Position numbers and translations under genes: made by a program. The notes under the pieces were generated by a model that was given only the letters and a program-made list of their open reading frames with translations, was not told the DNA's origin and made no database searches. A DNA stretch of 7,407 bases from Candidatus Omnitrophota bacterium (lineage in GTDB: Bacteria > Omnitrophota > Gorgyraeia > Gygaellales > JAHJCI01): positions 1-7,407 of the forward strand of contig JAHJCI010000217.1 in NCBI GenBank assembly GCA_018813085.1, in the 5' to 3' direction. Shown here piece after piece: positions 1 to 6,386 of this stretch (position 1 is its first letter; each line of letters opens with the position of its first letter).

Positions 1-2
1 AT

Positions 3-44
3 ATTCATATTTGATATTTGACTTTTGATATTTGATATTTCATA
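3..44. repeat. Heptamer tandem repeat, consensus TTTGATA
   Basis: Six units of exactly 7 bases stand in a row on the plus strand: ATTCATA (3-9), TTTGATA (10-16), TTTGACT (17-23), TTTGATA (24-30), TTTGATA (31-37) and TTTCATA (38-44). Three are identical and three differ at two or fewer positions. The last unit includes the leuB stop codon. The array runs to the window edge and may continue. It contains no gene that I can see. Confidence 0.75.
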
Positions 45-1098
45 AATTCTTTACCACCAAATCCCCTGCCTGGGAAGTCGAATACCCCATCTTTCCGGCT
101 CCCAGAGATTTTAACTTTGACTGCACAACTTTAATTACGGAATTCTCAACTGCCTCTGCGGCCATTTTCTCTCCTAAAGCCTCAAGCATCATAGAGAGCG
201 CACAAATAGCAGCCAGAGGGTTGATGGTATTCTTTCCTGTATACTTCGGTGCCGACCCGCCGATAGGCTCGAACATCGATACTCCCGCGGGGTTGATATT
301 GCCGCCTGCTGCAATACCCATACCGCCCTGAATCATTGCGCCTAAATCAGTGATGATATCTCCAAACATGTTATCCGTAACAATTACGTCAAACCATTCA
401 GGATTCTTAACAAACCACATAGTTGTAGCATCGACGTGTGCATAAGCAGTCTTAATATCGGGAAATTCTCTGGCAACTTCATCAAAAGTCCTCTGCCACA
501 AATCCCAGGCATAAGTCAAAACATTAGTCTTGCCGCAAAGCGTCAGCCTCTTATGCTTATTGCGCTCCCTGCAATATTGGAAAGCATAGCGAATACAGCG
601 CTCAACCCCCATGCGCGTATTATAAGAAATCTGAATCGCTACCTCGTCTTTGCTGCCTTTATCCTTAAACTCCCCCATACCCTTATAGAGCCCTTCTGAA
701 TTTTCGCGCACAACTACAAAATCAACATCTTCCGCCTTCTTGTCTTTAAGGGGGCAGAAAGCGGCATTATAAAGTTTCACCGGGCGCAGATTTATATATT
801 GGTCCAAAGAAAACCTTATCTTTAAAAGTATTCCTGTCTCGAGGATACCCGGCTTGACATCAGGATGTCCGATAGCCCCCAGATAGATGGCTGAATATTG
901 CTTTAATTCCTCTATATCTATGTCCTCTACGGTCTTGCCTGTTTTAAGATAGCGCTCGCCGCCGAAATCAAATATTTTTGTCTGGTATTTAAAATTGTAT
1001 TTTTTGCTAACTGCTTCTAATACCTTCAGGCCTTCCCTGGCTACCTCTGGGCCGGTTCCGTCACCGGGAATTACGGCAATTTTGTAAGCTTTGTCCAT
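40..1098 (-). CDS. leuB: 3-isopropylmalate dehydrogenase LeuB
   Basis: LeuB oxidises and decarboxylates 3-isopropylmalate with NAD to 2-oxoisocaproate, the leucine keto acid. The 352-residue protein belongs to the beta-decarboxylating dehydrogenase family. Visible residues are the PGDGTGPEV start (11-19), Glu87 with the LL pair at 91-92 and Arg95 (the hydrophobic pocket typical of isopropylmalate enzymes), Arg105 in NLRP, Arg131, Tyr138, Lys190, Asp223, and metal ligands Asp247 and Asp251 in [10 protein letters not shown]. The [14 protein letters not shown] segment is the NAD-binding loop. I prefer LeuB over isocitrate, homoisocitrate or tartrate dehydrogenase because of the Glu87 pocket pattern and because it directly follows leuC and leuD. 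The ATG has a GGAGG site 9 bases upstream. The gene ends in TGA, where a tandem repeat begins. Confidence 0.93.
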   Translation of the reverse strand: MDKAYKIAVIPGDGTGPEVAREGLKVLEAVSKKYNFKYQTKIFDFGGERYLKTGKTVEDIDIEELKQYSAIYLGAIGHPDVKPGILETGILLKIRFSLDQYINLRPVKLYNAAFCPLKDKKAEDVDFVVVRENSEGLYKGMGEFKDKGSKDEVAIQISYNTRMGVERCIRYAFQYCRERNKHKRLTLCGKTNVLTYAWDLWQRTFDEVAREFPDIKTAYAHVDATTMWFVKNPEWFDVIVTDNMFGDIITDLGAMIQGGMGIAAGGNINPAGVSMFEPIGGSAPKYTGKNTINPLAAICALSMMLEALGEKMAAEAVENSVIKVVQSKLKSLGAGKMGYSTSQAGDLVVKNL

Positions 1099-1565
1099 TC
1101 GATTAAACCTCCGGCTTTTATTATATCTTGAAGAAATTCGGGGAAAGGATGTGTTTTAAGCATTTTACCCCGGCTCAAGTTTCTGATTATACCATCCTTT
1201 AGATTTATTTCCAAGGTCTCATTATTTCTGACAATACTGTCGATATTCGTGCATTCCAGAAAAGGCAAACCGATATTAATTGCATTCCTGAAAAATATTG
1301 CCGCGAAGCTCTCGGCAACAACGGCTTTTATGCCGCAACCCTTAATCGCAAGGGGCGCATGTTCGCGCGAAGAACCACAGCCGAAATTCTTTCCGGCAAC
1401 GATAATATCTCCTGCTTTTACTGCCTTGCTAAACCCCGGCCTGATTGTTTCCATGCAATGGCTGCCCAGTTCTCTGGAATTCGTAGAGACCAGGTATTTT
1501 GCGGCAATTATGTCATCAGTATTAACGTCGTTTCCGAATTTATGAACTCTACCTTTAATAATCAT
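1071..1565 (-). CDS. leuD: Isopropylmalate isomerase small subunit LeuD
   Basis: LeuD is the small subunit that pairs with LeuC to form 3-isopropylmalate dehydratase. From the chosen start it has 164 residues, as expected for the HacB-like short class (KGRVHKFGNDVNTDDIIAAKYL at the front). The GCGSSREHAP motif (about residues 62-71) is the conserved swivelling-domain signature. The substrate loop reads YLVST. In characterised archaeal pairs, YLV-type loops go with isopropylmalate and YLRT with homoaconitate, so the leucine role is favoured. The ATG at 1563-1565 matches the usual N-terminus. An in-frame ATG at 1587-1589 would add eight residues, and neither has a clear ribosome binding site, so the start is uncertain. 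The gene starts about 60 bases after leuC and its end overlaps leuB by 28 bases in another frame. It ends in TAA. Confidence 0.93.
   Translation of the reverse strand: MIIKGRVHKFGNDVNTDDIIAAKYLVSTNSRELGSHCMETIRPGFSKAVKAGDIIVAGKNFGCGSSREHAPLAIKGCGIKAVVAESFAAIFFRNAINIGLPFLECTNIDSIVRNNETLEINLKDGIIRNLSRGKMLKTHPFPEFLQDIIKAGGLIEWTKLTKLP
1108..1112 (-). promoter_or_regulatory. leuB ribosome binding site inside leuD
   Basis: GGAGG on the minus strand lies 9 bases before the leuB ATG and within the last codons of leuD. It fixes the leuB start at 1098 and so the 28-base leuD/leuB overlap, and implies translational coupling of the two genes. Confidence 0.8.
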
Positions 1566-1626
1566 AATTTTATAAATATTTTCTACCATACCGTAACCAT
1601 GACCGAATGAACAACCCTTGCTGCTA

Positions 1627-2874
1627 TTAGAGCGCTTCAGGATCAGTAATTCTCCCCTTTATAGCTGAAGCAGCTGCAACTGCCGGGCCTGCTAAATAGA
1701 CGAAAGACTCGGGATGGCCCATACGCCCTATAAAATTCCTGTTTGTGGTAGCCAGGCATTTCTCGCCCTTGGCTAATATGCCCATGTGTCCGCCCAGGCA
1801 AGGCCCGCAAGTCGGAGTAGAAAATACCCCGCCTGCCTTAATAAAAATGTCTACCAGCCCCTCATCTACTGCCTGAAGATATATTTTCTGAGTGGCGGGA
1901 ATTACAATCAGCCTTAATCCTCTCCTGGCCTTACGCCCTTTTAAGATTCCAGCTGCAATCCTTAAATCTGAAATCCTCCCGTTTGTGCAAGAGCCGATAA
2001 CAACCTGATCCAGAATAACCTGCCTTAACCTGCTTGCCGGTTTAACATTGCTGGGTAAATGCGGACAAGCAACCTGAGCCTGGAGTTTGGAAACATCCCA
2101 TTCATAAACCTTATCGTAGTGTGCATTTTTATCTGACTTATAAAACTTGCCCTTGCCTGCTGTATATTTCTTTGTAATTTCGTCCGCTTCGATAATACCG
2201 CAACGCGCACCGGCCTCAATAGCCATATTTGACATGGCAAACCTCTCATCCATTCCCAGTTTGCGGATAACCGGGCCTGAAAATTCCATTGCTTTATATA
2301 ATGCTCCGTCTACGCCTATCTTTGAGATTGTATAAAGAATTAAATCCTTGCCTGTAACCCATTTCTTAAGCTTGCCTTTGTATATAAATTTTAGAGAATC
2401 AGGAACTTTAAACCAGCATTTCCCGTCAACAAAAGCGCGCGCTAAATCAGTTGAGCCGACTCCCGTAGAATAACAGCCTAATGCTCCGTAAGTGCAGGTA
2501 TGCGAGTCTGCGCCAATAACCAAATCACCGGGCGCAACCAGCCGCAACTCAGGAAGCAGGACATGCTAGATGCCCATAGATCCTACTTCAAAATAGTTCT
2601 TTATTTTATATTCCCTGGCGAAATTTGCCAGCAGCTTACACTGATTTGCGCTTCTTAAATCCTTTGCCGGAGCAAAGTGGTCCGGCACAAGAACAATCTT
2701 ATTCCTGTTGAATACCTTCTTAATACCCAGCTTCTTAAATTGTTCGATTGCCAGAGGTGCGGTAATATCATTGCCCAGCGCTAAATCAATCTTTGCTTCA
2801 ATAAATTCACCGGGGCCGATTTTCTTCCCCTTCGTATGGGCTGATAATATTTTCTCGGAAATTGTATAAGGCAT
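1627..2874 (-). pseudogene. leuC: Isopropylmalate isomerase large subunit LeuC, interrupted by in-frame TAG
   Basis: LeuC is the iron-sulfur subunit of 3-isopropylmalate dehydratase, which with LeuD isomerises 2- to 3-isopropylmalate in leucine synthesis. Read through, the frame gives 415 codons, normal for the short HacA-like class. Codon 103 is TAG. The 102-residue front part (2566-2874) ends YFEVGSMGI, and the same frame resumes with HVLLPE, where family members I recall read GIEHVLLPE. The back part has the cluster cysteines Cys296 (GSCTNGR), Cys356 and Cys359 (CGPCLGG), plus [13 protein letters not shown] at 121-133. There is no frameshift. The back part could be translated separately only from a weak start such as the TTG at 2545-2547, which has no ribosome binding site. 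The 2874 ATG also lacks one. All other conserved regions look intact, so the lesion is recent, a base error, or suppressed. Confidence 0.9.
2566..2568 (-). other. In-frame amber codon at leuC position 103
   Basis: The minus strand reads GGC ATC TAG CAT GTC CTG, that is G I stop H V L, within a conserved stretch. The expected residue is probably Glu, so one base change from GAG (or CAG for Gln) to TAG explains it. TAG ends acpP and fabH at normal lengths, which argues against general reassignment. Confidence 0.95.
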
Positions 2875-2908
2875 TTTAGATATCGGGTGATGCCTGCTTT
2901 AGTTTTAA

Positions 2909-4162
2909 TTATCTCTTAAACTTCTTTACAAGCAGGGTGGCATTATGTCCGCCAAAACCCAGAGAATTGGAAATTGCCGCTCTAACTTCGGCCTTGCGGG
3001 CAGTATTGGGGACATAATCCAGGTCGCAATCGGGGTCAGGATATTCGTAATTTATGGTAGGAGAAACTAAATTATTCTTAATTGTAAGGCAGCTGACAAC
3101 AAATTCAACGCCACCGGCTGCGCCCAAAAGATGCCCAACCATTGACTTGGTGGAACTAACCATAACCTTTTTGGCGTGAGCACCAAAGGACTTTTTTATA
3201 GCCATTGTTTCAATTTTATCATTAAGCTTGGTCGACGTTCCGTGAGCATTGATGTAATCTATGTCCCCAGGGTTTAATTGTGCGTCCCTTAAAGCTGCCT
3301 CTATTGCCAACGAAGCCCCCTCGCCTTTCGGATCCGGAGCCGTAATATGATAAGCGTCACAAGACATCCCGTAGCCTGCGATTTCAGCGTAAATATCCGC
3401 CTTACGTTTGCTGGCATGCTCAAGTGATTCCAATACTATGATTCCTGCTCCTTCAGCCATAACAAAACCGTCACGCTCCCTGTCAAAAGGGCGGCTTGCT
3501 TTCTGCGGCTGGTTATTGCGGCATGAAAGCGCGCGTAATGAGGAAAATCCTGCAAGGGCCATAACCGTAATACTGCTTTCCGTGCCTCCGGCAACCATCA
3601 AGTCAGCGTCTCCACGCTCAATAATCTTAAAGGCATCTCCTATGGCATGGCTTCCTGAAGCACAGGCAGTGGCTACACAAGAATTAGGGCCCCTAAAACC
3701 GAAAGTCATAGCTACCCATCCGGAAGCTTCGTTAACAATTAGCATCGGTATCAGAAAAGGCGAAACCCTGGAAGGGCCGCCTTTTAAGTATGCTGCATAC
3801 TCTCTCTCAACTACCTGCAGGCTTCCTATGCCTGAGCCGATTAAAACACCAATACGGTCTTTATTTGCCTTATCAAGATCTATTCCGGTATCTTCTATTG
3901 CCTGTTTTGAGGCAGCAATAGCGTAGCGGACGAATTTATCCATACGGCGCGTGTCACGGGCAGAGATACCGTATTTCTGCGGATTAAAATCCTTTATTTC
4001 CCCGGCTATCTTACTGTCAAACTCAGAGGCATCTAAAGTGGTTATTTCAGCGATCCCGGATTTACCCTCTATTAAAGAATTCCAGAACGGTTGGATACTG
4101 TTGCCAACCGGAGAAATTACGCCTAAGCCCGTTACTACTACTCTTCTATTATTATCACACAT
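2909..4162 (-). CDS. fabF: 3-oxoacyl-ACP synthase II (KAS II), FabF
   Basis: FabF elongates acyl-ACP by decarboxylative condensation with malonyl-ACP. The 417-residue length fits KAS II. The Cys-His-His set is complete: Cys167 in TACASGSHAIG, His307 in NAHGTST and His344 in GHLLGAAGG, with Lys339 in SSTKSMVGH. The gating loop near the C-terminus reads NSLGFGGHN, with Leu401 where E. coli FabF has gatekeeper Phe400. This may affect chain-length preference. The ATG gives the usual N-terminus (RRVVVTGLGVISPVG), but no Shine-Dalgarno match lies within 20 bases upstream. The gene sits 97 bases after acpP, beyond the terminator, and 34 bases before leuC. I favour FabF over FabB from the overall motif pattern. 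It ends in TAA. Confidence 0.96.
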   Translation of the reverse strand: MCDNNRRVVVTGLGVISPVGNSIQPFWNSLIEGKSGIAEITTLDASEFDSKIAGEIKDFNPQKYGISARDTRRMDKFVRYAIAASKQAIEDTGIDLDKANKDRIGVLIGSGIGSLQVVEREYAAYLKGGPSRVSPFLIPMLIVNEASGWVAMTFGFRGPNSCVATACASGSHAIGDAFKIIERGDADLMVAGGTESSITVMALAGFSSLRALSCRNNQPQKASRPFDRERDGFVMAEGAGIIVLESLEHASKRKADIYAEIAGYGMSCDAYHITAPDPKGEGASLAIEAALRDAQLNPGDIDYINAHGTSTKLNDKIETMAIKKSFGAHAKKVMVSSTKSMVGHLLGAAGGVEFVVSCLTIKNNLVSPTINYEYPDPDCDLDYVPNTARKAEVRAAISNSLGFGGHNATLLVKKFKR

Positions 4163-4200
4163 CTTTTGAGTTTAAATGGCAACTTGCGCTTTTACGCGAT

Positions 4201-4230
4201 AAAAATTTGCCCCGCTTTATGCGGGGCAAA
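4201..4230 (-). terminator. Rho-independent terminator after acpP
   Basis: On the minus strand a perfect 10-base-pair stem (TTTGCCCCGC, loop ATAAA, then GCGGGGCAAA) is followed directly by TTTTT. The arms are 4221-4230 and 4206-4215, the loop is 4216-4220 and the T run is 4201-4205. No T run follows in the plus direction, so it acts on the fab transcript. It lies between acpP and fabF and probably ends or attenuates the fabH-fabD-fabG-acpP message, leaving lower read-through into fabF and leuCDB. Confidence 0.85.
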
Positions 4231-4259
4231 CAATCAATTAATCAGGAAATTCCATTTAA

Positions 4260-4499
4260 CTACTTATTTCCGGCTTTTTCTTCTATATATTTAACTGCCT
4301 CTCCTACCGTAGTCATCTTTTCCGCATCTTCGTCAGGAATTTCTATCCCGAATTCTTCCTCTAAAGCCATGACTAATTCCACGGTATCCAAGGAATCTGC
4401 TCCTAAATCATCAATAAATGATGCCCCTGGAGTTACCTCTTCGGGTTTCACGCCTAATTGTTCAGCAATTATTGACTTAACTTTTTCATCTACTGCCAT
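4260..4499 (-). CDS. acpP: Acyl carrier protein, AcpP
   Basis: AcpP is the small acidic carrier that holds growing acyl chains as thioesters and shuttles them among the Fab enzymes. The 79-residue protein is very acidic and has the DSL phosphopantetheine site with Ser36 ([10 protein letters not shown]), which must be modified by holo-ACP synthase. Recognition helix II follows ([13 protein letters not shown]). The length and C-terminus ([10 protein letters not shown]) are normal, so the closing TAG is a real stop. The start is supported by the strongest ribosome binding site in the window, AAGGAGG at 4504-4510, 4 bases from the ATG, in keeping with high ACP demand. A rho-independent terminator follows 29 bases after the stop. 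Confidence 0.98.
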   Translation of the reverse strand: MAVDEKVKSIIAEQLGVKPEEVTPGASFIDDLGADSLDTVELVMALEEEFGIEIPDEDAEKMTTVGEAVKYIEEKAGNK

Positions 4500-4503
4500 T
4501 TTT

Positions 4504-4510
4504 CCTCCTT
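4504..4510 (-). promoter_or_regulatory. Strong acpP ribosome binding site
   Basis: AAGGAGG on the minus strand, 4 bases before the acpP ATG, is a near-perfect match to the 16S rRNA anti-Shine-Dalgarno sequence. It confirms the acpP start and suggests high translation. Confidence 0.85.
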
Positions 4511-4581
4511 ATAACCGCGATGACGCCCGCCCGCCGGAATTGGACGGAATTAAAGAATATTAATTTTACGCCCCTGCGGCC

Positions 4582-5319
4582 TTACACCATACCACCATCA
4601 ACAACTATTGTTTGTCCAGTAATATAACTCGATTCCTCGCTAGCGAGAAATAAGCAAGTATTAGCTATATCCTGCGGGTTACCAAAACGCGCCAGGGGAA
4701 TCTCGGCAAGCATCTTAGCCTTTATCTCTTCCGGCAGCTTTTCTGTCATTTGCGTCTTGATAAAGCCCGGAGCGATTGCGTTTACGTTTATATTACGCGA
4801 GGCCAATTCCTTAGCAGTTGTCTTAGTAAGCGCTATTATCCCTGCTTTTGAAGCGGAATAATTTGCCTGCCCTATATTACCAATTATGCCAATGATCGAA
4901 GCAATATTGATTATCTTGCCTGATTTCTGCTTAAGCATTACCCGCGAAACAGCCTTGGTGCAGTTAAAGGTTCCTGTCAGGTTTACCTTTAACACTCCTG
5001 CCCACTCAGCCTCACTCATCCTAAGGATAAGATTATCGCGTGTTATGCCAGCATTGTTAACTAATATATCAATCTTTTTAAATTTGTCAAGAATTTTATT
5101 CAATGTATCTTGGACTTTAGATAAGTCCGTGACGTCCAACTCCACTGCCTCTGCCTGCCTGCCCAAAGCCTTGATTTCCCGCCTAACCTTTTCTGCCTCT
5201 TTGAGATTCACATCTGCAACTATAATATCAGCGCCCTCACCGGCAAAGGCTAAACTGATTCCACGCCCTATACCCTGTGCGCTACCGGTTACCAATGCAA
5301 CCTTATCTTTAAACCTCAT
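4582..5319 (-). CDS. fabG: 3-oxoacyl-ACP reductase (NADPH), FabG
   Basis: FabG is a short-chain dehydrogenase that reduces 3-ketoacyl-ACP to 3-hydroxyacyl-ACP with NADPH. At 245 residues it has the normal length. The Rossmann nucleotide-binding motif TGSAQGIG is at 11-18, the LDV acidic turn at 61-63 and NNAG at 88-91. The catalytic tetrad is Asn113, Ser141, Tyr154 and Lys158 (YSASK). The C-terminus ITGQTIVVDGGMV is a FabG hallmark. The ATG has a strong GGGAGGG site (5326-5332), 6 bases upstream. Its place between fabD and acpP makes the fatty acid role far more likely than another short-chain dehydrogenase function such as PHB synthesis. It ends in TAA. Confidence 0.97.
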   Translation of the reverse strand: MRFKDKVALVTGSAQGIGRGISLAFAGEGADIIVADVNLKEAEKVRREIKALGRQAEAVELDVTDLSKVQDTLNKILDKFKKIDILVNNAGITRDNLILRMSEAEWAGVLKVNLTGTFNCTKAVSRVMLKQKSGKIINIASIIGIIGNIGQANYSASKAGIIALTKTTAKELASRNINVNAIAPGFIKTQMTEKLPEEIKAKMLAEIPLARFGNPQDIANTCLFLASEESSYITGQTIVVDGGMV

Positions 5320-5338
5320 TTTTTGCCCTCCCGAATCA

Positions 5339-5365
5339 GCGGCTTCCTTTATCTTCTAAAGCCGC
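5339..5365 (-). other. Hairpin in fabD-fabG spacer
   Basis: GCGGCTT and AAGCCGC form a perfect 7-base-pair stem with a 13-base loop. It lies between the fabD stop and the fabG ribosome binding site (5326-5332). No T run follows, so it is not a terminator. It could stabilise or mark a processing point in the fab message, but this is inference. Confidence 0.5.
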
Positions 5366-5374
5366 CGGATAAAT

Positions 5375-6286
5375 TCAACCAGCCTGCTTTTCTATCTCTT
5401 CTCTATTGCTTATATTGATAACTTCAACGCCAGGGTCAATTTTACGCATTAATCCCCTCAAAACCTTGCCTGGGCCAATTTCAAAAAATCTCTTTACTCC
5501 CTGCTTTATCATCAATCTCACTGATCGCTCCCAGTAAACAGAACCCGTTAATTGCTTAATTAAATTGTGCTTAATTTCTTCCGGGCTGCCGCAAACAGAA
5601 GCACTAACATTACTTATTACAGGCACCAGCGGTTTTTTTATTTCAATGCCTGAAAGGACCGCTGATAATTTTTGGCTTGCTGACTGCATCAAGGATGAGT
5701 GGAAAGCGCCGCTCACCTCTAAATTAACCGCTCTCTTTGCCCCTTGCTTTAAGGCAGAAACATTCGCCTTATCAACCGCCTCTATGCTGCCGCTGATAAC
5801 AACCTGCCCGGGACAATTTAAGTTTGCTATTTCTGCCCCTGATTCCTGCGCTATCTTCTCTATTATATCCAAATTTAAGCCCAAGATGGAAGACATTTTT
5901 CCCTGTTTCTCTGCTGCTGCCTCATGCATAAACTTTGCCCTTGAAGCCACTAAACGAAGGCCGTCCTCAAACGATAAAGCTCCGCTGGCAGTTAAGGCAG
6001 TATATTCTCCCAGGCTCAGGCCTGCCATATAAATAGCGTTTAACGCAGGACATTTAACGGATAGCGCTTTAAAAGCGGCAATACTGGTAACAAATATTGC
6101 CGGTTGACAGTTGGCTGTGCGTATTAATTCTTCAGCAGGGCCATGAAAGCAGATTTTAGAAATCGCAAAACCCAGTATGCTATCGGCCTTATCAAAAACC
6201 TTCTTGCTTTCTGCAAAATTATCGTATAAATCCTGCCCCATACCCAGATACTGCGCGCCTTGTCCGGGGAAAATAAAAGCATTCAT
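5375..6286 (-). CDS. fabD: Malonyl-CoA:ACP transacylase, FabD
   Basis: FabD transfers malonyl from CoA to the phosphopantetheine arm of ACP, supplying the extender unit to FabH and FabF. The 303-residue length is typical. Visible family residues are GQGAQ at 8-12 (oxyanion-hole Gln10), nucleophile Ser91 in GLSLGEY, Arg116 in SRAKFM (binds the malonyl carboxylate), catalytic His196 in GAFHSSLM and Gln245. The residue before the serine is Leu90, where Escherichia coli has His (GHSLGE). I regard this as a recognised variant, not a defect, because all catalytic residues remain. The ATG is supported by an AAGGAGA ribosome binding site (6296-6302) with a 9-base spacer. It follows fabH by 100 bases and precedes fabG by 55, which fits one operon. 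Confidence 0.97.
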   Translation of the reverse strand: MNAFIFPGQGAQYLGMGQDLYDNFAESKKVFDKADSILGFAISKICFHGPAEELIRTANCQPAIFVTSIAAFKALSVKCPALNAIYMAGLSLGEYTALTASGALSFEDGLRLVASRAKFMHEAAAEKQGKMSSILGLNLDIIEKIAQESGAEIANLNCPGQVVISGSIEAVDKANVSALKQGAKRAVNLEVSGAFHSSLMQSASQKLSAVLSGIEIKKPLVPVISNVSASVCGSPEEIKHNLIKQLTGSVYWERSVRLMIKQGVKRFFEIGPGKVLRGLMRKIDPGVEVINISNREEIEKQAG

Positions 6287-6310
6287 GCTTATCAGTCTCC
6301 TTATATTAAA

Positions 6311-6330
6311 AGCCGTTAAAGAATACGGCT
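6311..6330 (-). other. Hairpin in fabH-fabD spacer
   Basis: On the minus strand AGCCGT and ACGGCT form a 6-base-pair stem with an 8-base loop, ending 8 bases before the fabD ribosome binding site. It is followed by TTTAATATAA, so at best it is a weak terminator. A role as an RNA processing or attenuation element is possible but unproven. Confidence 0.4.
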
Positions 6331-6386
6331 ATCACTGTTATCTTGAACTTGAAAAAGCGGGCAGGTAAAACTGCTCTTATTACCTA

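Noticed and set aside
2566..2568. TAG read as pyrrolysine or genome-wide reassigned codon
   Set aside because: acpP and fabH end at TAG at normal family lengths, and the expected residue is Glu or Gln in a region with no known need for a special residue. It is kept only as a check to run.
1627..2874. leuC as two separate functional genes or a frameshift
   Set aside because: The frame is the same on both sides of the TAG, so there is no frameshift. The back part has only weak starts without a ribosome binding site, and I know of no natural LeuC split at this point.
1071..2874. Homoaconitase (lysine pathway) instead of isopropylmalate isomerase
   Set aside because: The small subunit loop is YLVST, not YLRT, and the next gene has the isopropylmalate dehydrogenase pocket pattern. 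Some promiscuity cannot be excluded.
3408..3926. Long open frame on the plus strand opposite fabF
   Set aside because: It lies wholly antisense to the conserved fabF core, resembles no family I know, and has no ribosome binding context of its own. It is a by-product of codon use in fabF.
4163..4200. Sigma-70 promoter before fabF (TTGCCA at the -35 position)
   Set aside because: The only -10-like match (TGATAAT) falls inside the fabF coding sequence, so it would not give a translatable fabF message.
5565..6032. Long open frame on the plus strand opposite fabD
   Set aside because: It is antisense to conserved FabD motifs, with no recognisable domain. It is treated as chance.
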